NCBI RefSeq assembly: GCF_017875465.1
Contig: NZ_JAGGMQ010000001.1
Location: 3,286,001 to 3,350,000, forward strand
Direction: 5' to 3'
Source: Winslowiella toletana
Lineage (GTDB): Bacteria; Pseudomonadota; Gammaproteobacteria; Enterobacterales; Enterobacteriaceae
Length of the DNA: 64,000 nt
Shown here: piece by piece, positions 44,222-53,069 of the stretch
How the letters are laid out: every line of letters starts with the position of its first letter
How positions within the stretch are numbered: the first letter of the stretch is position 1
Program-made: the position numbers and the translations under genes
Notes under the pieces: generated by a model
What the model was told of the DNA's origin: nothing
What the model saw: the letters and a program-made list of their open reading frames with translations, nothing else
Databases searched by the model: none

Positions 44222-44927
44222 ATGAGTAAACGATCGGAAATTATCGACGGCAAATATGCTGCTTCTCGACCGACGGGTTTGATTTATACCGAAGTGCTTG
44301 GCTGGGTGGATCTGGGCCACGCACAGGGTTCTGATATTCGTAACTTACTTAGCAGAATGACCCGAGGAGAGGCTTCGGGAACAGAGTTCTATGATGTGAC
44401 GTACGCTCAGGGGATGACGTCTCCTTACGGGTTGTTACGTTCGGGCAAGGTGATGACCTGGCGCAACCGGCGCGGGCGGCCTCACTGGGAGCAGAAAAGC
44501 ATCGCGCTGGCGATGATGATGACCATGGCGCGTAAGTTTGAGGCGTTTCAGGGATCGTTTCCCAATAACCTGGTAACTGACAGCGGTTTCGGCGGCGAGG
44601 ATCTGGTCTCAGACCTGCTGGGTTTTTTACCGTGTGGTGTCAGTTCAGAATCCCTTTAATCAGCTGTGGCCGGTCAGCAAGAAAGAAGCCCTGAAGCGCT
44701 GGGACTATTACGGCAAGATTGGTAGCTGGAAAAACGAGACGTTCCAGCCGCTGCTGTTCCCGGATCCGGAAAAATTTCCCCACTGACGGCCACGTAAAGG
44801 GCTGCTGCCGCCGTTCATGCGGACGATTGTACCCTACAATGATTTTCTGTCCGGTAACGTGATCCTGCCGCAGCAGAACGGGACGTTTGCGATTATTGGT
44901 GCCAGCAACGGCAGGATGGGACTATGA
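44222..44927 (+). pseudogene. Broken gene of an unrecognised enterobacterial family
   Basis: The first 133 codons are intact (RPTGLIYTEVLGWVDLGHAQG, SIALAMMMTMARKFEAFQG, DSGFGGEDLVSDLLGF). At a run of six T (44623-44628) the reading moves into another frame. With one T fewer the text continues as LLGFYRVVSVQNPFNQLWPVSKKEALKRWDYYG and so on. A TGA at 44784 then interrupts the restored frame (PEKFPH-stop-RPRKG) before it resumes to the stop at 44925-44927. The whole product would be about 235 residues. I recall relatives of unknown function in other enterobacteria, possibly annotated DUF4056, but cannot confirm this. Two lesions indicate decay, though a sequencing slip in the T-run is possible for the first. 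Confidence 0.7.
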
Positions 44928-45373
44928 GAAAACGCACGAAATTTTGGACTGGCGCAATTCTTGTTGCCGGAATTATTCTGGCCGCTGTCTGGACGTTTCT
45001 TAAGCTGGAGTTTGCAGGCTCTGCATCTTACACCGAGCAGGACTGGCTGAAGTACGAATTCTATACGCCTGAACTGCTGAAACAAATGCCCAGGATTTCA
45101 GACAACTATAATTTTGATTTTACTAACATTACCGGTCCGGAAGCTCTTGTTTTTTCAGTTCATTTTCAAGGGGCCACTGACAGCAGTGAGATCCGGAATT
45201 ACTTAAGAGTTAAGGGATATGAACCACAAAAAACATGTAGTATTGAGGCGGAATGCTGGCGAAGCTATGAGAGTAATGATGTTGTTTCAATAGGTAACTT
45301 TATGTCTTCAAAGGAAGTTTTTGTTGATATATATCGAAGCCCGTACACGGACCCTCTGACCGATTTGAAATGA
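44924..45373 (+). CDS. Small membrane-anchored protein, unrecognised
   Basis: Protein of 149 residues with one N-terminal membrane segment (about 8-27, flanked by RKRTK), then a polar domain with two cysteines (CSIEAEC). The function is unknown. Its ATG overlaps the stop of the decayed upstream gene (ATGA), so the two were once translated together and probably form a functional pair in relatives. The base composition is more AT-rich in the 3' half than the backbone genes, suggesting transfer of the pair into the yacL-speD interval. Confidence 0.6.
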   Translation: MRKRTKFWTGAILVAGIILAAVWTFLKLEFAGSASYTEQDWLKYEFYTPELLKQMPRISDNYNFDFTNITGPEALVFSVHFQGATDSSEIRNYLRVKGYEPQKTCSIEAECWRSYESNDVVSIGNFMSSKEVFVDIYRSPYTDPLTDLK

Positions 45374-45411
45374 TCTTCCTGGAAATTTCGGCGGTTGCGG
45401 CTTAGAACCCC

Positions 45412-45467
45412 TGGGTCGGCGAGAAATGGACATCAGCCAAAAAGTTAGATGCCATTCTCGCCGCCCA
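45412..45467. repeat. GC-rich inverted repeat, REP-like family (copy 4, degenerate)
   Basis: Outer arms TGGGTCGGCGAGAAATGG and CCATTCTCGCCGCCCA pair with two unpaired bases around a 22-nt centre. It differs from the other copies in that the arms pair with each other rather than each forming its own stem. It lies between the convergent small gene and speD. Confidence 0.65.
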
Positions 45468-45470
45468 CTG

Positions 45471-46280
45471 TTACAGCGTTTTCAATCCCACGGCAGGGAT
45501 ATTGCGGCCGTAGTAAATTTCACGCATCTCTTTCCACAACAAATCGGTAATGCGTTTGTGCTCTTGCGGGCGCAAATCTTCCGGTTTGGTGTTAAACAGG
45601 TAGTGTTTTAAGTCGAACTCTTTCAGCAGCATCTTAGTGTGGAAGATATTCTCCTGATAAACGTTCACATCCATCATGTCGTACATCGACTTCATATCTT
45701 CAGACATAAAGTTCTGAATCGAATTAATCTCGTGATCAATAAAGTGTTTTACGCCGTTAACGTCACGGGTAAAGCCACGCACACGATAGTCGATAGTGAC
45801 GATGTCAGATTCCAGTTGATGAATTAAGTAGTTCAGCGCTTTTAGCGGCGAGATGACACCGCAGGTAGAGACCTCGATATCGGCGCGGAAAGTGCAGAGT
45901 CCGCCTTCCGGGTGACTTTCCGGGTAGGTATGGACGCAGATATGGCTCTTATCCAGATGGGCCACCACGGAGTTCGGCAGTGGACCAGGATGTTCCGAGT
46001 TATCGATATCACGCGGGTCAATAGGCTCTTCGCTCACCAGAATGGTGACGCTGGCCCCTTGTGGTTCGTAATCCTGACGGGCGATATTCAGCACATTAGC
46101 GCCAATGATCGAGCAGGTTTCGCTCAGGATTTCAGTCAGACGATTGGCGTTGTATTGCTCATCAATATAGGCAATGTATCCGTCGCGCTCCGCAGCGGTA
46201 TTCGCATAGCAAATATCATAGATACAAAAACTCAGGCTCTTTGTCAGGTTGTTGAAGCCATGTAGTTTCAGCTTTTGCAA
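45471..46280 (-). CDS. speD: S-adenosylmethionine decarboxylase proenzyme
   Basis: Pyruvoyl enzyme that makes decarboxylated S-adenosylmethionine, the aminopropyl donor for spermidine. It has 269 residues (E. coli 264). The self-cleavage site is the Lys-Ser bond in [19 protein letters not shown] near residue 111-112, where Ser becomes the pyruvoyl group. The C-terminus is a few residues longer than in E. coli. It follows speE by 28 nt in the speED operon. Confidence 0.97.
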   Translation of the reverse strand: MQKLKLHGFNNLTKSLSFCIYDICYANTAAERDGYIAYIDEQYNANRLTEILSETCSIIGANVLNIARQDYEPQGASVTILVSEEPIDPRDIDNSEHPGPLPNSVVAHLDKSHICVHTYPESHPEGGLCTFRADIEVSTCGVISPLKALNYLIHQLESDIVTIDYRVRGFTRDVNGVKHFIDHEINSIQNFMSEDMKSMYDMMDVNVYQENIFHTKMLLKEFDLKHYLFNTKPEDLRPQEHKRITDLLWKEMREIYYGRNIPAVGLKTL

Positions 46281-46308
46281 TTTAGTTCACCCCCTTATAA
46301 ATGCCCAG

Positions 46309-47172
46309 TCAGCTTGCGTCTGACAGTGCATTCAACAGATATTGCGGCAGGGCAAAGCTGCCAGTGTGGATCGCCGGATTATAGTAACGGCAGGTTATAC
46401 CCGCTGCAGCAAAACGCGCCTGCAGGGTTGCGCTATCAAGCTGGCGCAAAGCTGGATTATCACTCGCCCAGGCAAAGGTCATAATGCCGCCATAATAGGT
46501 CGGGATCGCTGCCTGATAGAAGCTGACATCACTGAAGTAGTGACCCAGCTTGCGGTGACTGTTGATGGCTTCGTCCTGTTGCAGGAAACAAACGCCATTC
46601 TGCGCCACGAAGATGCCATTCTGATTAAGGCTGCGGTGGCATCCGGCGTAAAATTCAGAGGTAAACAGACTTTCGCCAGGACCAATCGGGTCGGTACAGT
46701 CAGAGATAATAACGTCGAATTTTTCGCTGCACTGATTAACGAAGTTAACGCCATCATCTATTACCAGCGTAAAGCGCGGATCCTCATAGGCTCCGGCGCT
46801 GTGGTTTGGCAGATACTGTTTGCAGAAGGTAACCACCCCGGCGTCAATTTCCACCATGGTGATCTGCTCAACCGATTGATGACGGCTGACTTCACGCAGC
46901 ATTGCGCCATCGCCGCCGCCAATAATCAGCACTTTCTTCGCCGCGCCGTGCGCCAGTAGCGGCACATGGGTCATCATCTCGTGGTAGATAAACTCATCGC
47001 GCTCGGTGGTTTGTACCACGCCGTCAAGCGCCATAACGCGACCCAGAGCAGCATTTTCAAAGATAATCAGATCCTGATGTTCGGTCTTTTCACGATACAG
47101 CTGTTTATCAACCGTGAAATATTGTCCGAAACCGGCATGAAGTGTTTCATACCACATTTCATTTTGAGCCAT
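46309..47172 (-). CDS. speE: Spermidine synthase
   Basis: Aminopropyltransferase that joins decarboxylated S-adenosylmethionine and putrescine to give spermidine. It has 287 residues, as in E. coli (288). Typical motifs: [24 protein letters not shown], the nucleoside-binding [10 protein letters not shown], and the catalytic Asp stretch [12 protein letters not shown]. The frame extends to 47247, but ATG 47172 gives the conserved N-terminus [19 protein letters not shown] and has GAGGAG upstream. Confidence 0.97.
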   Translation of the reverse strand: MAQNEMWYETLHAGFGQYFTVDKQLYREKTEHQDLIIFENAALGRVMALDGVVQTTERDEFIYHEMMTHVPLLAHGAAKKVLIIGGGDGAMLREVSRHQSVEQITMVEIDAGVVTFCKQYLPNHSAGAYEDPRFTLVIDDGVNFVNQCSEKFDVIISDCTDPIGPGESLFTSEFYAGCHRSLNQNGIFVAQNGVCFLQQDEAINSHRKLGHYFSDVSFYQAAIPTYYGGIMTFAWASDNPALRQLDSATLQARFAAAGITCRYYNPAIHTGSFALPQYLLNALSDAS

Positions 47173-47276
47173 GGAGGATCTCCTCAAAGTAGCCAGGAAA
47201 AATGGGCGGCACATAATAGCTAACTCTGACCGTGGTTGCACGGTCAAATTATCAGCAGTGGAGTAATCGCGGTGGG

Positions 47277-47624
47277 TTATTTTACGTAGGCCAGCAGGCT
47301 CAGGGAATCACGTGCGAGAGACTTACACTTTTTATCATTCGCGATGGCAATACCGCTCAAATCACGGTAGCTGTCTTCGCCTAACGCTTTCATGTTGTAA
47401 CTGGCGTAATTGGTTAAATCCCAACGGTTTTGCTGGGCAAAAAACATCAGGGCTTTACGAATCTGGGCATCGGGAAGATCCTGATAGCCACAGTCATTTT
47501 TCAGGTAGACAAATACCGCGGTCAGATCCGCAAGATCTTCCGCTTCTGATTCGCTCAGCGCAAAGCTGGAGCAGGAAAAACCCAGCAGACCGGTCAGAAA
47601 CAGAGCCTTGATGCCTTTCTTCAT
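47277..47624 (-). CDS. yacC: YacC, PulS/OutS-family small exported protein
   Basis: Protein of 115 residues with an N-terminal signal peptide (about 1-22, [22 protein letters not shown]), the same length as E. coli YacC and highly similar after the signal ([57 protein letters not shown]). Two to three cysteines suggest a disulfide. The family includes pilotins of type II secretion secretins, but no such system is visible here and the function of YacC is unknown. The start is at 47624, matching E. coli. It lies upstream of speE on the same strand. Confidence 0.93.
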   Translation of the reverse strand: MKKGIKALFLTGLLGFSCSSFALSESEAEDLADLTAVFVYLKNDCGYQDLPDAQIRKALMFFAQQNRWDLTNYASYNMKALGEDSYRDLSGIAIANDKKCKSLARDSLSLLAYVK

Positions 47625-47756
47625 AATTCTTCTCACAAAGTTGCTATAACCTGACGTTAGCACAGTTAGACTCCGGGTTCAGACAATTTTGCCGCTTAAA
47701 CTGCCTTCAACAGCCATTTTCATCAGTTTCCACCAACATGATGAATCTGATTGAAC

Positions 47757-47787
47757 TTGACCTTACCGCCGGGGGAGGGTTTAAGCT
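47757..47787 (+). promoter_or_regulatory. CueR-activated cueO promoter
   Basis: -35 TTGACC (47757-47762) and -10 TAAGCT (47782-47787) are separated by 19 bp, the over-long spacer typical of MerR-family promoters. The spacer dyad ACCTTACC-N5-GGGAGGGT matches CueR sites at copA and cueO of E. coli. This predicts induction by copper through CueR. Confidence 0.85.
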
Positions 47788-47819
47788 GCGCAATAACTTT
47801 TACTGTAAAGGATGCAATG

Positions 47820-49385
47820 ATGTTACGCCGTGATTTTATTAAGCTGAGCGCTGCGCTCAGTGCTGCCGGTGCGTTACCACTCTGGAGCCGCTCGCTGATG
47901 GCCGCAACCCGTCCGATGCTGCCGATTCCCGAGCTGCTGAGTGCCGACCCGCGCGGCGAAGTCACGCTAACCGCTCAGAGTGGTTTTTCAACCTGGAACG
48001 GCAAGCAAGTGCCGAGCTGGGGTTATAACGGCAATCTGCTGGGGCCGGCGCTGCTGCTGGAGCGCGGCAAACCGATTAGCGTCAATATCGACAACCGGCT
48101 GCCGCAGGCCACCACCCTGCACTGGCACGGGCTGGAGATCCCCGGCGCAGTGGATGGCGGACCGCAGGCGCGCATTGAGCCGGGCCAGCGCCGCACGGTG
48201 AGTTTTACCCCCGACCAGCCGGCGGCTACCTGCTGGTTCCACCCTCATCAGCATGGTGAAACCGGCTATCAGGTGGCGCAGGGGCTGGCGGGGCTGGTGA
48301 TTATGCAGGATAACGACAGTGAAAAACTGATGCTGCCGAAGCAGTGGGGCGTCGATGATATTCCGCTGATTTTACAGGATAAACAGCTTAGCGCCGACGG
48401 CAGTAAAATCGATTATCAGCTGGATATTCTCAGCGCGGCGGTGGGCTGGTTTGGCAATATGATGTTAACCAACGGCGTGCAGTATCCGCAGCAGGCGGTG
48501 CCGCGCGGCTGGCTGCGTCTGCGCTTGCTGAATGGCTGTAACGCCCGTTCCCTGAAACTGGCGGCCAGCGATCATCGCCCGCTGTATGTGATTGCCAGCG
48601 ACGGCGGCCTGCTGGCTGAACCGGTTAAAGTCACGGAGCTGGCGATGATGCCAGGTGAGCGCTTTGAAGTGCTGGTCGATACCAAAGATGGCAAAGCGTT
48701 TGACCTGGTGACCCTGCCGGTGCGTCAGATGGGGATGACGCTGATGCCGTTTGACCAGCCGCTGCCGCTGTTAAACGTTATCCCGCTGGCGATTCAGGCC
48801 AGTGGTCAGCTGCCGGACAAACTGGTCGATCTGCCGCCGCTGCCCGCCAGCGAAGGCATCACTAACCGCTGGCTGCAACTGATGATGGATCCGCAACTGG
48901 ACCAGCTCGGGATGCAGGCGCTGATGCGCAAGTATGGCAATAAAGCGATGGCCGGGATGGCGATGGATGCGCACGACGATAAAGATGGCGACGGCGCAAT
49001 GGATCACCGTGCAATGGCTGGCGACCCGGCAAGTTACGATTTCCATCACGGCAATAAGATCAACGGCCTGCCCTATGATATGGACAAGCCGATGTTTGCC
49101 GCCAGATTAGGCGATTATGAAAAGTGGACCATTTCCGGTGAAGGCGACGCCATGCTGCATCCGTTCCATATTCACGGCGCCCAGTTCCGCATTCTGTCGG
49201 AAAACGGTAAAGCGCCGGAAGCGCACCGCAGTGGCTGGAAAGACATGGTGCGCGTTGAGGGCTGGCGCAGCGAAGTGCTGGTGCGCTTTAACTATGTTGC
49301 TGATGCGCAGAATGCTTATATGGCGCACTGCCATCTGCTGGAGCATGAAGATACCGGCATGATGCTGGGATTTACCGTTAACTAA
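47820..49385 (+). CDS. cueO: Multicopper oxidase CueO
   Basis: Periplasmic cuprous oxidase for copper tolerance, 521 residues. It is exported folded: a twin-arginine signal (MLRRDFIK then hydrophobic stretch to SLMAA) occupies residues 1-28. The copper ligands are in [31 protein letters not shown] and the C-terminal [15 protein letters not shown], so all four copper sites are present. The methionine-rich insert that binds extra Cu(I) in E. coli is shortened, with aspartates in place of many Met/His ([20 protein letters not shown]). The ATG at 47820 has AAAGGA at good spacing. Longer in-frame starts would break the Tat signal. Confidence 0.96.
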   Translation: MLRRDFIKLSAALSAAGALPLWSRSLMAATRPMLPIPELLSADPRGEVTLTAQSGFSTWNGKQVPSWGYNGNLLGPALLLERGKPISVNIDNRLPQATTLHWHGLEIPGAVDGGPQARIEPGQRRTVSFTPDQPAATCWFHPHQHGETGYQVAQGLAGLVIMQDNDSEKLMLPKQWGVDDIPLILQDKQLSADGSKIDYQLDILSAAVGWFGNMMLTNGVQYPQQAVPRGWLRLRLLNGCNARSLKLAASDHRPLYVIASDGGLLAEPVKVTELAMMPGERFEVLVDTKDGKAFDLVTLPVRQMGMTLMPFDQPLPLLNVIPLAIQASGQLPDKLVDLPPLPASEGITNRWLQLMMDPQLDQLGMQALMRKYGNKAMAGMAMDAHDDKDGDGAMDHRAMAGDPASYDFHHGNKINGLPYDMDKPMFAARLGDYEKWTISGEGDAMLHPFHIHGAQFRILSENGKAPEAHRSGWKDMVRVEGWRSEVLVRFNYVADAQNAYMAHCHLLEHEDTGMMLGFTVN

Positions 49386-49394
49386 AGGCTGAGC

Positions 49395-49449
49395 GGGCGG
49401 CGAAAATGCCGCCGCTGCACCATCCGTAGGGGCGCCGTTCTCGCCGCCC
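49395..49449. repeat. Paired GC-rich palindromes, REP-like family (copy 5)
   Basis: GGGCGGCG-AAAAT-GCCGCC and GGGGCGCCG-TTCTCGCCGCCC arranged as an inverted pair with CCGTAGGGG in between, separating the convergent cueO and YhbP-like genes. Confidence 0.8.
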
Positions 49450-49451
49450 AT

Positions 49452-49892
49452 CTACGTAACGTTGCGCAGCCAGTGCAGTTTTCTGCCAAAACCCAGCCGG
49501 TTATTGGTCATTTTTAGCCGGTTAATCCGGATTTTCCATACTGGCGTAGTGATAAGTTTTGCCAGCGGGAAACGCCGCTGGTAGTGCGTGCGGGCGCGCT
49601 GCGCTTCATCGCCGCTTAAGCAACTGACTTCTCCCTGATACTGCACGCCACGGATCAGCGCCACGGTTTTAGTCTGATCGCTGACCGTGCCGGCAACCAG
49701 GGCCTGCTGTTGCATCAATGCGCCATGCTCGGTGCTGCTGGCGCTCATCAGCAGAAATGCCACTTCGTCCCGATCAAAAACATAAAAGCAGCTGGCGCAC
49801 CACAGTGAATCGCGCTCGCCGCTACAGAGTGTCAGCACATGCTGCTGCTGCAAATAGTCGCCGATCGTCGCCAGCGGATTAACATTTTGCAC
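49452..49892 (-). CDS. YhbP-family (UPF0306) flavin-fold protein
   Basis: Protein of 146 residues, close in length to E. coli YhbP (147). It has the split-barrel fold of pyridoxamine 5'-phosphate oxidase-like proteins (LTLCSGERDSLWCASCFYVFDRDEVAFLLMS near the N-terminus, GTV then IRGVQYQGEV in the middle). Its function is unknown. It is not with its E. coli neighbours here. It lies 71 bp downstream of the QuiC-like gene on the same strand, without obvious coupling. Confidence 0.85.
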   Translation of the reverse strand: MQNVNPLATIGDYLQQQHVLTLCSGERDSLWCASCFYVFDRDEVAFLLMSASSTEHGALMQQQALVAGTVSDQTKTVALIRGVQYQGEVSCLSGDEAQRARTHYQRRFPLAKLITTPVWKIRINRLKMTNNRLGFGRKLHWLRNVT

Positions 49893-49963
49893 AGGTAAAC
49901 GTCCGTTTTATGCGCCTGAGCGGCATGGCACGCTGTCGTCAGGCGCAGATTTAAGTGAAGTCG

Positions 49964-51502
49964 CTACCGGACCATCACCGGGTGACTTAATGGTGAAGTT
50001 GCGCCGTCATTATTGGTGGCGGTGGCGGTAATATTGGCGACCTGCAAACCGGCGGGCAGTGCCCGCAGGTAGTGGAAGCTGGCTTTGCCGTTGGCATTGA
50101 TCGGCACCATCTGATAACCGAGGAAGTCTTCGGCCTCATCTTCACTGGCACGACGATTTGAGAAGAATTCAATACGGTACAGGGTGTTAGCCACACCATT
50201 GACCTGACCATCAACGCTTAGCTCGCTGTTATGCAGCCTGACCTGGCTCAGACGCGGAGCCGTCTGGCCCTCATTCGGCACCGATTCGCAACCGGCGCTC
50301 TGACCATCAATCGCGCAGATTTTTTCCAGCTGACTGGTGTCATTACTGATACCGCCGCCACGATTGCCAATAAAGGCGGCGTGTTCCAGTCCCGGCACGT
50401 TAAAGACAATCGCGCCAGCTTCACCTTCGACACAACTGCCACCGGCAAAGCAGCGCTTAATATCTTTACCGTTATCGACCATAATATTTTCACTGATGCG
50501 GTTATCCGAAGGACCGGTGATACGGTTAATACCAAAGCTGCCATCTTTACCCGCTTCGCCCTGTGGACGCACCGAAACCGCCACCCGGTTGCCGATCATA
50601 ATATTGCCGTCCACGATATTTTCGCTGCCGCTTAAGGTGACGGCGGATGACAAGTTGGTAAAGGTATTGGCCGCAATATAGTTGCGGTTGCCCCAGTTAA
50701 GCTGAACACCATCAGAGTAATTTTCAAAGTGGTTACGGATGATTTGATTATCGTTCCCCCACAACAGCTCGATACCCTGAGAGGGTTCCTGATTACTTTT
50801 ATCGGTAGTAATAAAGTTATCGGCAATCAGATTAAATGATGCGCCACGAGTGGCCTCCATTGCATCGCCATTATTAATAAAAGTATTGCGGATGATTTTA
50901 TTTCTTTGTGTGGTTGTGATGGTGGAATTACCTTTGCCATCATCGCCGGTTAACATAATGCCAGCGCCACCATGGTTCGCGACAATACGGTTATCTTCCA
51001 GCAGGTTATCACTGGCGCGGTTAATTAAGATCCCGATGCAAAAGTTACTGATTTCCAGCCCCTGTAGCGTCACATGGTCGGTATCGCGCAACACCAGACC
51101 TGGCAGGCTGGTGGTGCGCACATTGGCGCCGTACTGGCCCGCAACCGCGCCCGGGCAGGCTCGTGGATCAACCGGTTTGATATAGCCGGAACCGTCAATC
51201 GCAATATAGTCACTGGTTTTGCGCCAGTCGGTATTGATAATCTCTACCGGTCCGCGGATGGCAGGCAGCGGCTGTTGCAGTTTAATGACATACGGCTTGT
51301 TGCCGATGGCATGTAATTCAATGCGATAGTGTCCTGGGTGTTGATTGTTTTTTTCTAATGCCCAGCGCAACGTACCCTGGCTGCCATTATCGGCATAAGA
51401 GGTGACCTGTAATATTTCCGCTGACGGGCTGCTGTTTTCTGCTGCACAGATAACAGTTGGCAGCAGACAGGAAAACAGTATCGCTAAAGATATTTTTTTC
51501 AT
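49964..51502 (-). CDS. quiC: Periplasmic 3-dehydroshikimate dehydratase, QuiC-like beta-helix protein
   Basis: Exported right-handed beta-helix protein of about 512 residues (signal peptide 1-20, MKKISLAILFSCLLPTVICA). It resembles Acinetobacter QuiC, the 3-dehydroshikimate dehydratase that yields protocatechuate, throughout: SYADNGSQGTLRWALE at the start, IAIDGSGYI, the helix turns LVLRDTDHVTLQGLEISNFCIGILINR and SDGVQLNWGNRNYI, then DIKRCFAGGSCV and the C-terminal EFFSNRRASEDEAEDFLG. The identification rests on remembered QuiC sequence features. The start is at ATG 51502. It lies 221 bp downstream of the DUF554/UbiX/UbiD genes on the same strand, which fits a dehydroshikimate-to-protocatechuate-to-catechol route. 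No quinate dehydrogenase is nearby. Confidence 0.8.
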   Translation of the reverse strand: MKKISLAILFSCLLPTVICAAENSSPSAEILQVTSYADNGSQGTLRWALEKNNQHPGHYRIELHAIGNKPYVIKLQQPLPAIRGPVEIINTDWRKTSDYIAIDGSGYIKPVDPRACPGAVAGQYGANVRTTSLPGLVLRDTDHVTLQGLEISNFCIGILINRASDNLLEDNRIVANHGGAGIMLTGDDGKGNSTITTTQRNKIIRNTFINNGDAMEATRGASFNLIADNFITTDKSNQEPSQGIELLWGNDNQIIRNHFENYSDGVQLNWGNRNYIAANTFTNLSSAVTLSGSENIVDGNIMIGNRVAVSVRPQGEAGKDGSFGINRITGPSDNRISENIMVDNGKDIKRCFAGGSCVEGEAGAIVFNVPGLEHAAFIGNRGGGISNDTSQLEKICAIDGQSAGCESVPNEGQTAPRLSQVRLHNSELSVDGQVNGVANTLYRIEFFSNRRASEDEAEDFLGYQMVPINANGKASFHYLRALPAGLQVANITATATNNDGATSPLSHPVMVR

Positions 51503-51641
51503 TTTAATTCTACCTTGACTTTTCTTACGGTGATTCAAGGTAAAGGACGCCCCCTGGTGCCTTTAACCTGTTGAGATATAATTTTTTCTTTGAAGTATTG
51601 AGCGTATTTATATTTTTTATTTTATTAATAACGACAAGATG

Positions 51642-51678
51642 CCACACTGATTATTACGTCGGGTAATAATCAGTGTGG
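51642..51678. other. 16-bp perfect inverted repeat between DUF554 and quiC genes
   Basis: CCACACTGATTATTAC and GTAATAATCAGTGTGG pair without mismatch around GTCGG. On the minus strand it lies downstream of the DUF554 stop and upstream of quiC. There is no U-run after the stem. It could be a processing or partial termination site between the two transcription units, or the operator of a dimeric regulator. Confidence 0.7.
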
Positions 51679-51723
51679 GATAAAAATAGTCTGTTTATGA
51701 TGCGATATTTGCAGGTTAAATAA

Positions 51724-52443
51724 TTAAAATACGGCGCTCCATAACGCCGATATAGGCATTGCCAGTACCAGCGCTGGTAACATATTGGCTACCGGGAATA
51801 TCTTAATGCCACAGATACGAAAACCGGTGGCAAACATCAGTACGCCGCCGACGGCGGAAAAATCCGCCTGCATCGCTGGCGTGGTCAGTGGCAGAATAAA
51901 TACCGCGCCATAGGCCAGCAGTAACTGAATAATCAGCTGTGGCACTGCGACAATCGCCACCGCGAAGCCGAGCGTGGTAGCAAAAATAGCGGCGGTAAAC
52001 ACATCGAGGAACGATTTGGCAATCAGGATACTGAAATCACCGGTCATCCCCTCATGCATCGAACCAAAAATCCCGGTGCCACTGGCGCAAAACAGCACAA
52101 TAATCGCCACATAGCTCTGTAAAAATTGCTGCTGCGACTCCTCACTGCCTGGCTCGGAGCGGACAACTAATTCCACTAACCCGCGCGCTTTCGCTCCAAG
52201 CTTGCCAATGCCTTTTTCCAGATAAACTAACTCCCCTAACAGTGAACCGAGGATCACCGCCAGCACCATCACCGGCATATGGGCAATTTTGGTGACCAGA
52301 ATGATGCCCATACACATTGAAGCGGCGCCAAAAATCTGCGGCATCGAGGTGCGTACGCGTTCAGGGAGTTTATTACTCAGTAGTGCCCCAACAATGCCGC
52401 CAGTCAGTACGGCGGCCCCATTAATATAGGGTCCAATAATCAC
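51724..52443 (-). CDS. DUF554 (YqgA-like) membrane protein
   Basis: Inner-membrane protein of 239 residues with six to seven membrane segments and Gly-rich loops ([19 protein letters not shown] at the start, [19 protein letters not shown] in the middle). The family includes E. coli YqgA and is of unknown function, though a transport role is assumed. It begins with GTG overlapping the UbiX-like stop (GTGA), so it belongs firmly to the decarboxylase operon. Here it may export or import an aromatic acid or its product (inference). Confidence 0.85.
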   Translation of the reverse strand: MIIGPYINGAAVLTGGIVGALLSNKLPERVRTSMPQIFGAASMCMGIILVTKIAHMPVMVLAVILGSLLGELVYLEKGIGKLGAKARGLVELVVRSEPGSEESQQQFLQSYVAIIVLFCASGTGIFGSMHEGMTGDFSILIAKSFLDVFTAAIFATTLGFAVAIVAVPQLIIQLLLAYGAVFILPLTTPAMQADFSAVGGVLMFATGFRICGIKIFPVANMLPALVLAMPISALWSAVF

Positions 52444-53057
52444 GACTCTTCACTCCCACTTAATAAGTTTACTGTCTCTCCCCAACGTGGTAATTCCGCA
52501 CAATCAATACCAAATAAGCTCAGCGCGCGCGCCACACTGTGGGAGATAATCTCCTCAACAGTTTGTGGCCGGGCATACAGAGCCGGCACCGGAGGGAAAA
52601 TAATCGCACCACATTCAGTCGCATATTGCATATTACGCAGATGACCGGCATGTAATGGCGTTTCCCGCACCATTAACACCAGCCGCCTGCGTTCTTTTAG
52701 CACGACATCTGCTGCCCGTGTCAGCAGATTATCGGTAACGCCATTGGCGATGGCAGCCAGGGAGTGCATTGAGCAGGGCGCCACCAGCATCCCCATGGTC
52801 TGAAATGACCCACTGGAAATCGCGGCTCCTACTGCCCGGATCGGATGCACCACGTCCGCCAGCGCCAGCACATCTTCCTCGCTGAGACTGGTTTCGTGCT
52901 GCCGATTCAGATGTGCCGCCGGGGAGATCACCAGATGGCTCTCCACTCCAGCCTGACGTAAGAAACGCAGTGCCTGAACGCCATAGGAGAAACCTGAAGC
53001 ACCGCTGATGCCGACCACCAGACGTGGTTTTTTTAGCGCACTAACTGACCCTGACAT
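52440..53057 (-). CDS. UbiX/Pad1-like flavin prenyltransferase
   Basis: Enzyme of 205 residues that prenylates FMN to the cofactor needed by UbiD-type decarboxylases. The flavin-binding start is [22 protein letters not shown], and the later [26 protein letters not shown] and [16 protein letters not shown] motifs are complete. It is encoded 12 nt after the UbiD-like gene and coupled to the DUF554 gene. This copy is probably dedicated to the adjacent decarboxylase, while a separate UbiX for ubiquinone synthesis is expected elsewhere in the genome. Confidence 0.93.
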   Translation of the reverse strand: MSGSVSALKKPRLVVGISGASGFSYGVQALRFLRQAGVESHLVISPAAHLNRQHETSLSEEDVLALADVVHPIRAVGAAISSGSFQTMGMLVAPCSMHSLAAIANGVTDNLLTRAADVVLKERRRLVLMVRETPLHAGHLRNMQYATECGAIIFPPVPALYARPQTVEEIISHSVARALSLFGIDCAELPRWGETVNLLSGSEES

Positions 53058-53069
53058 ACCCTCTCCTGA

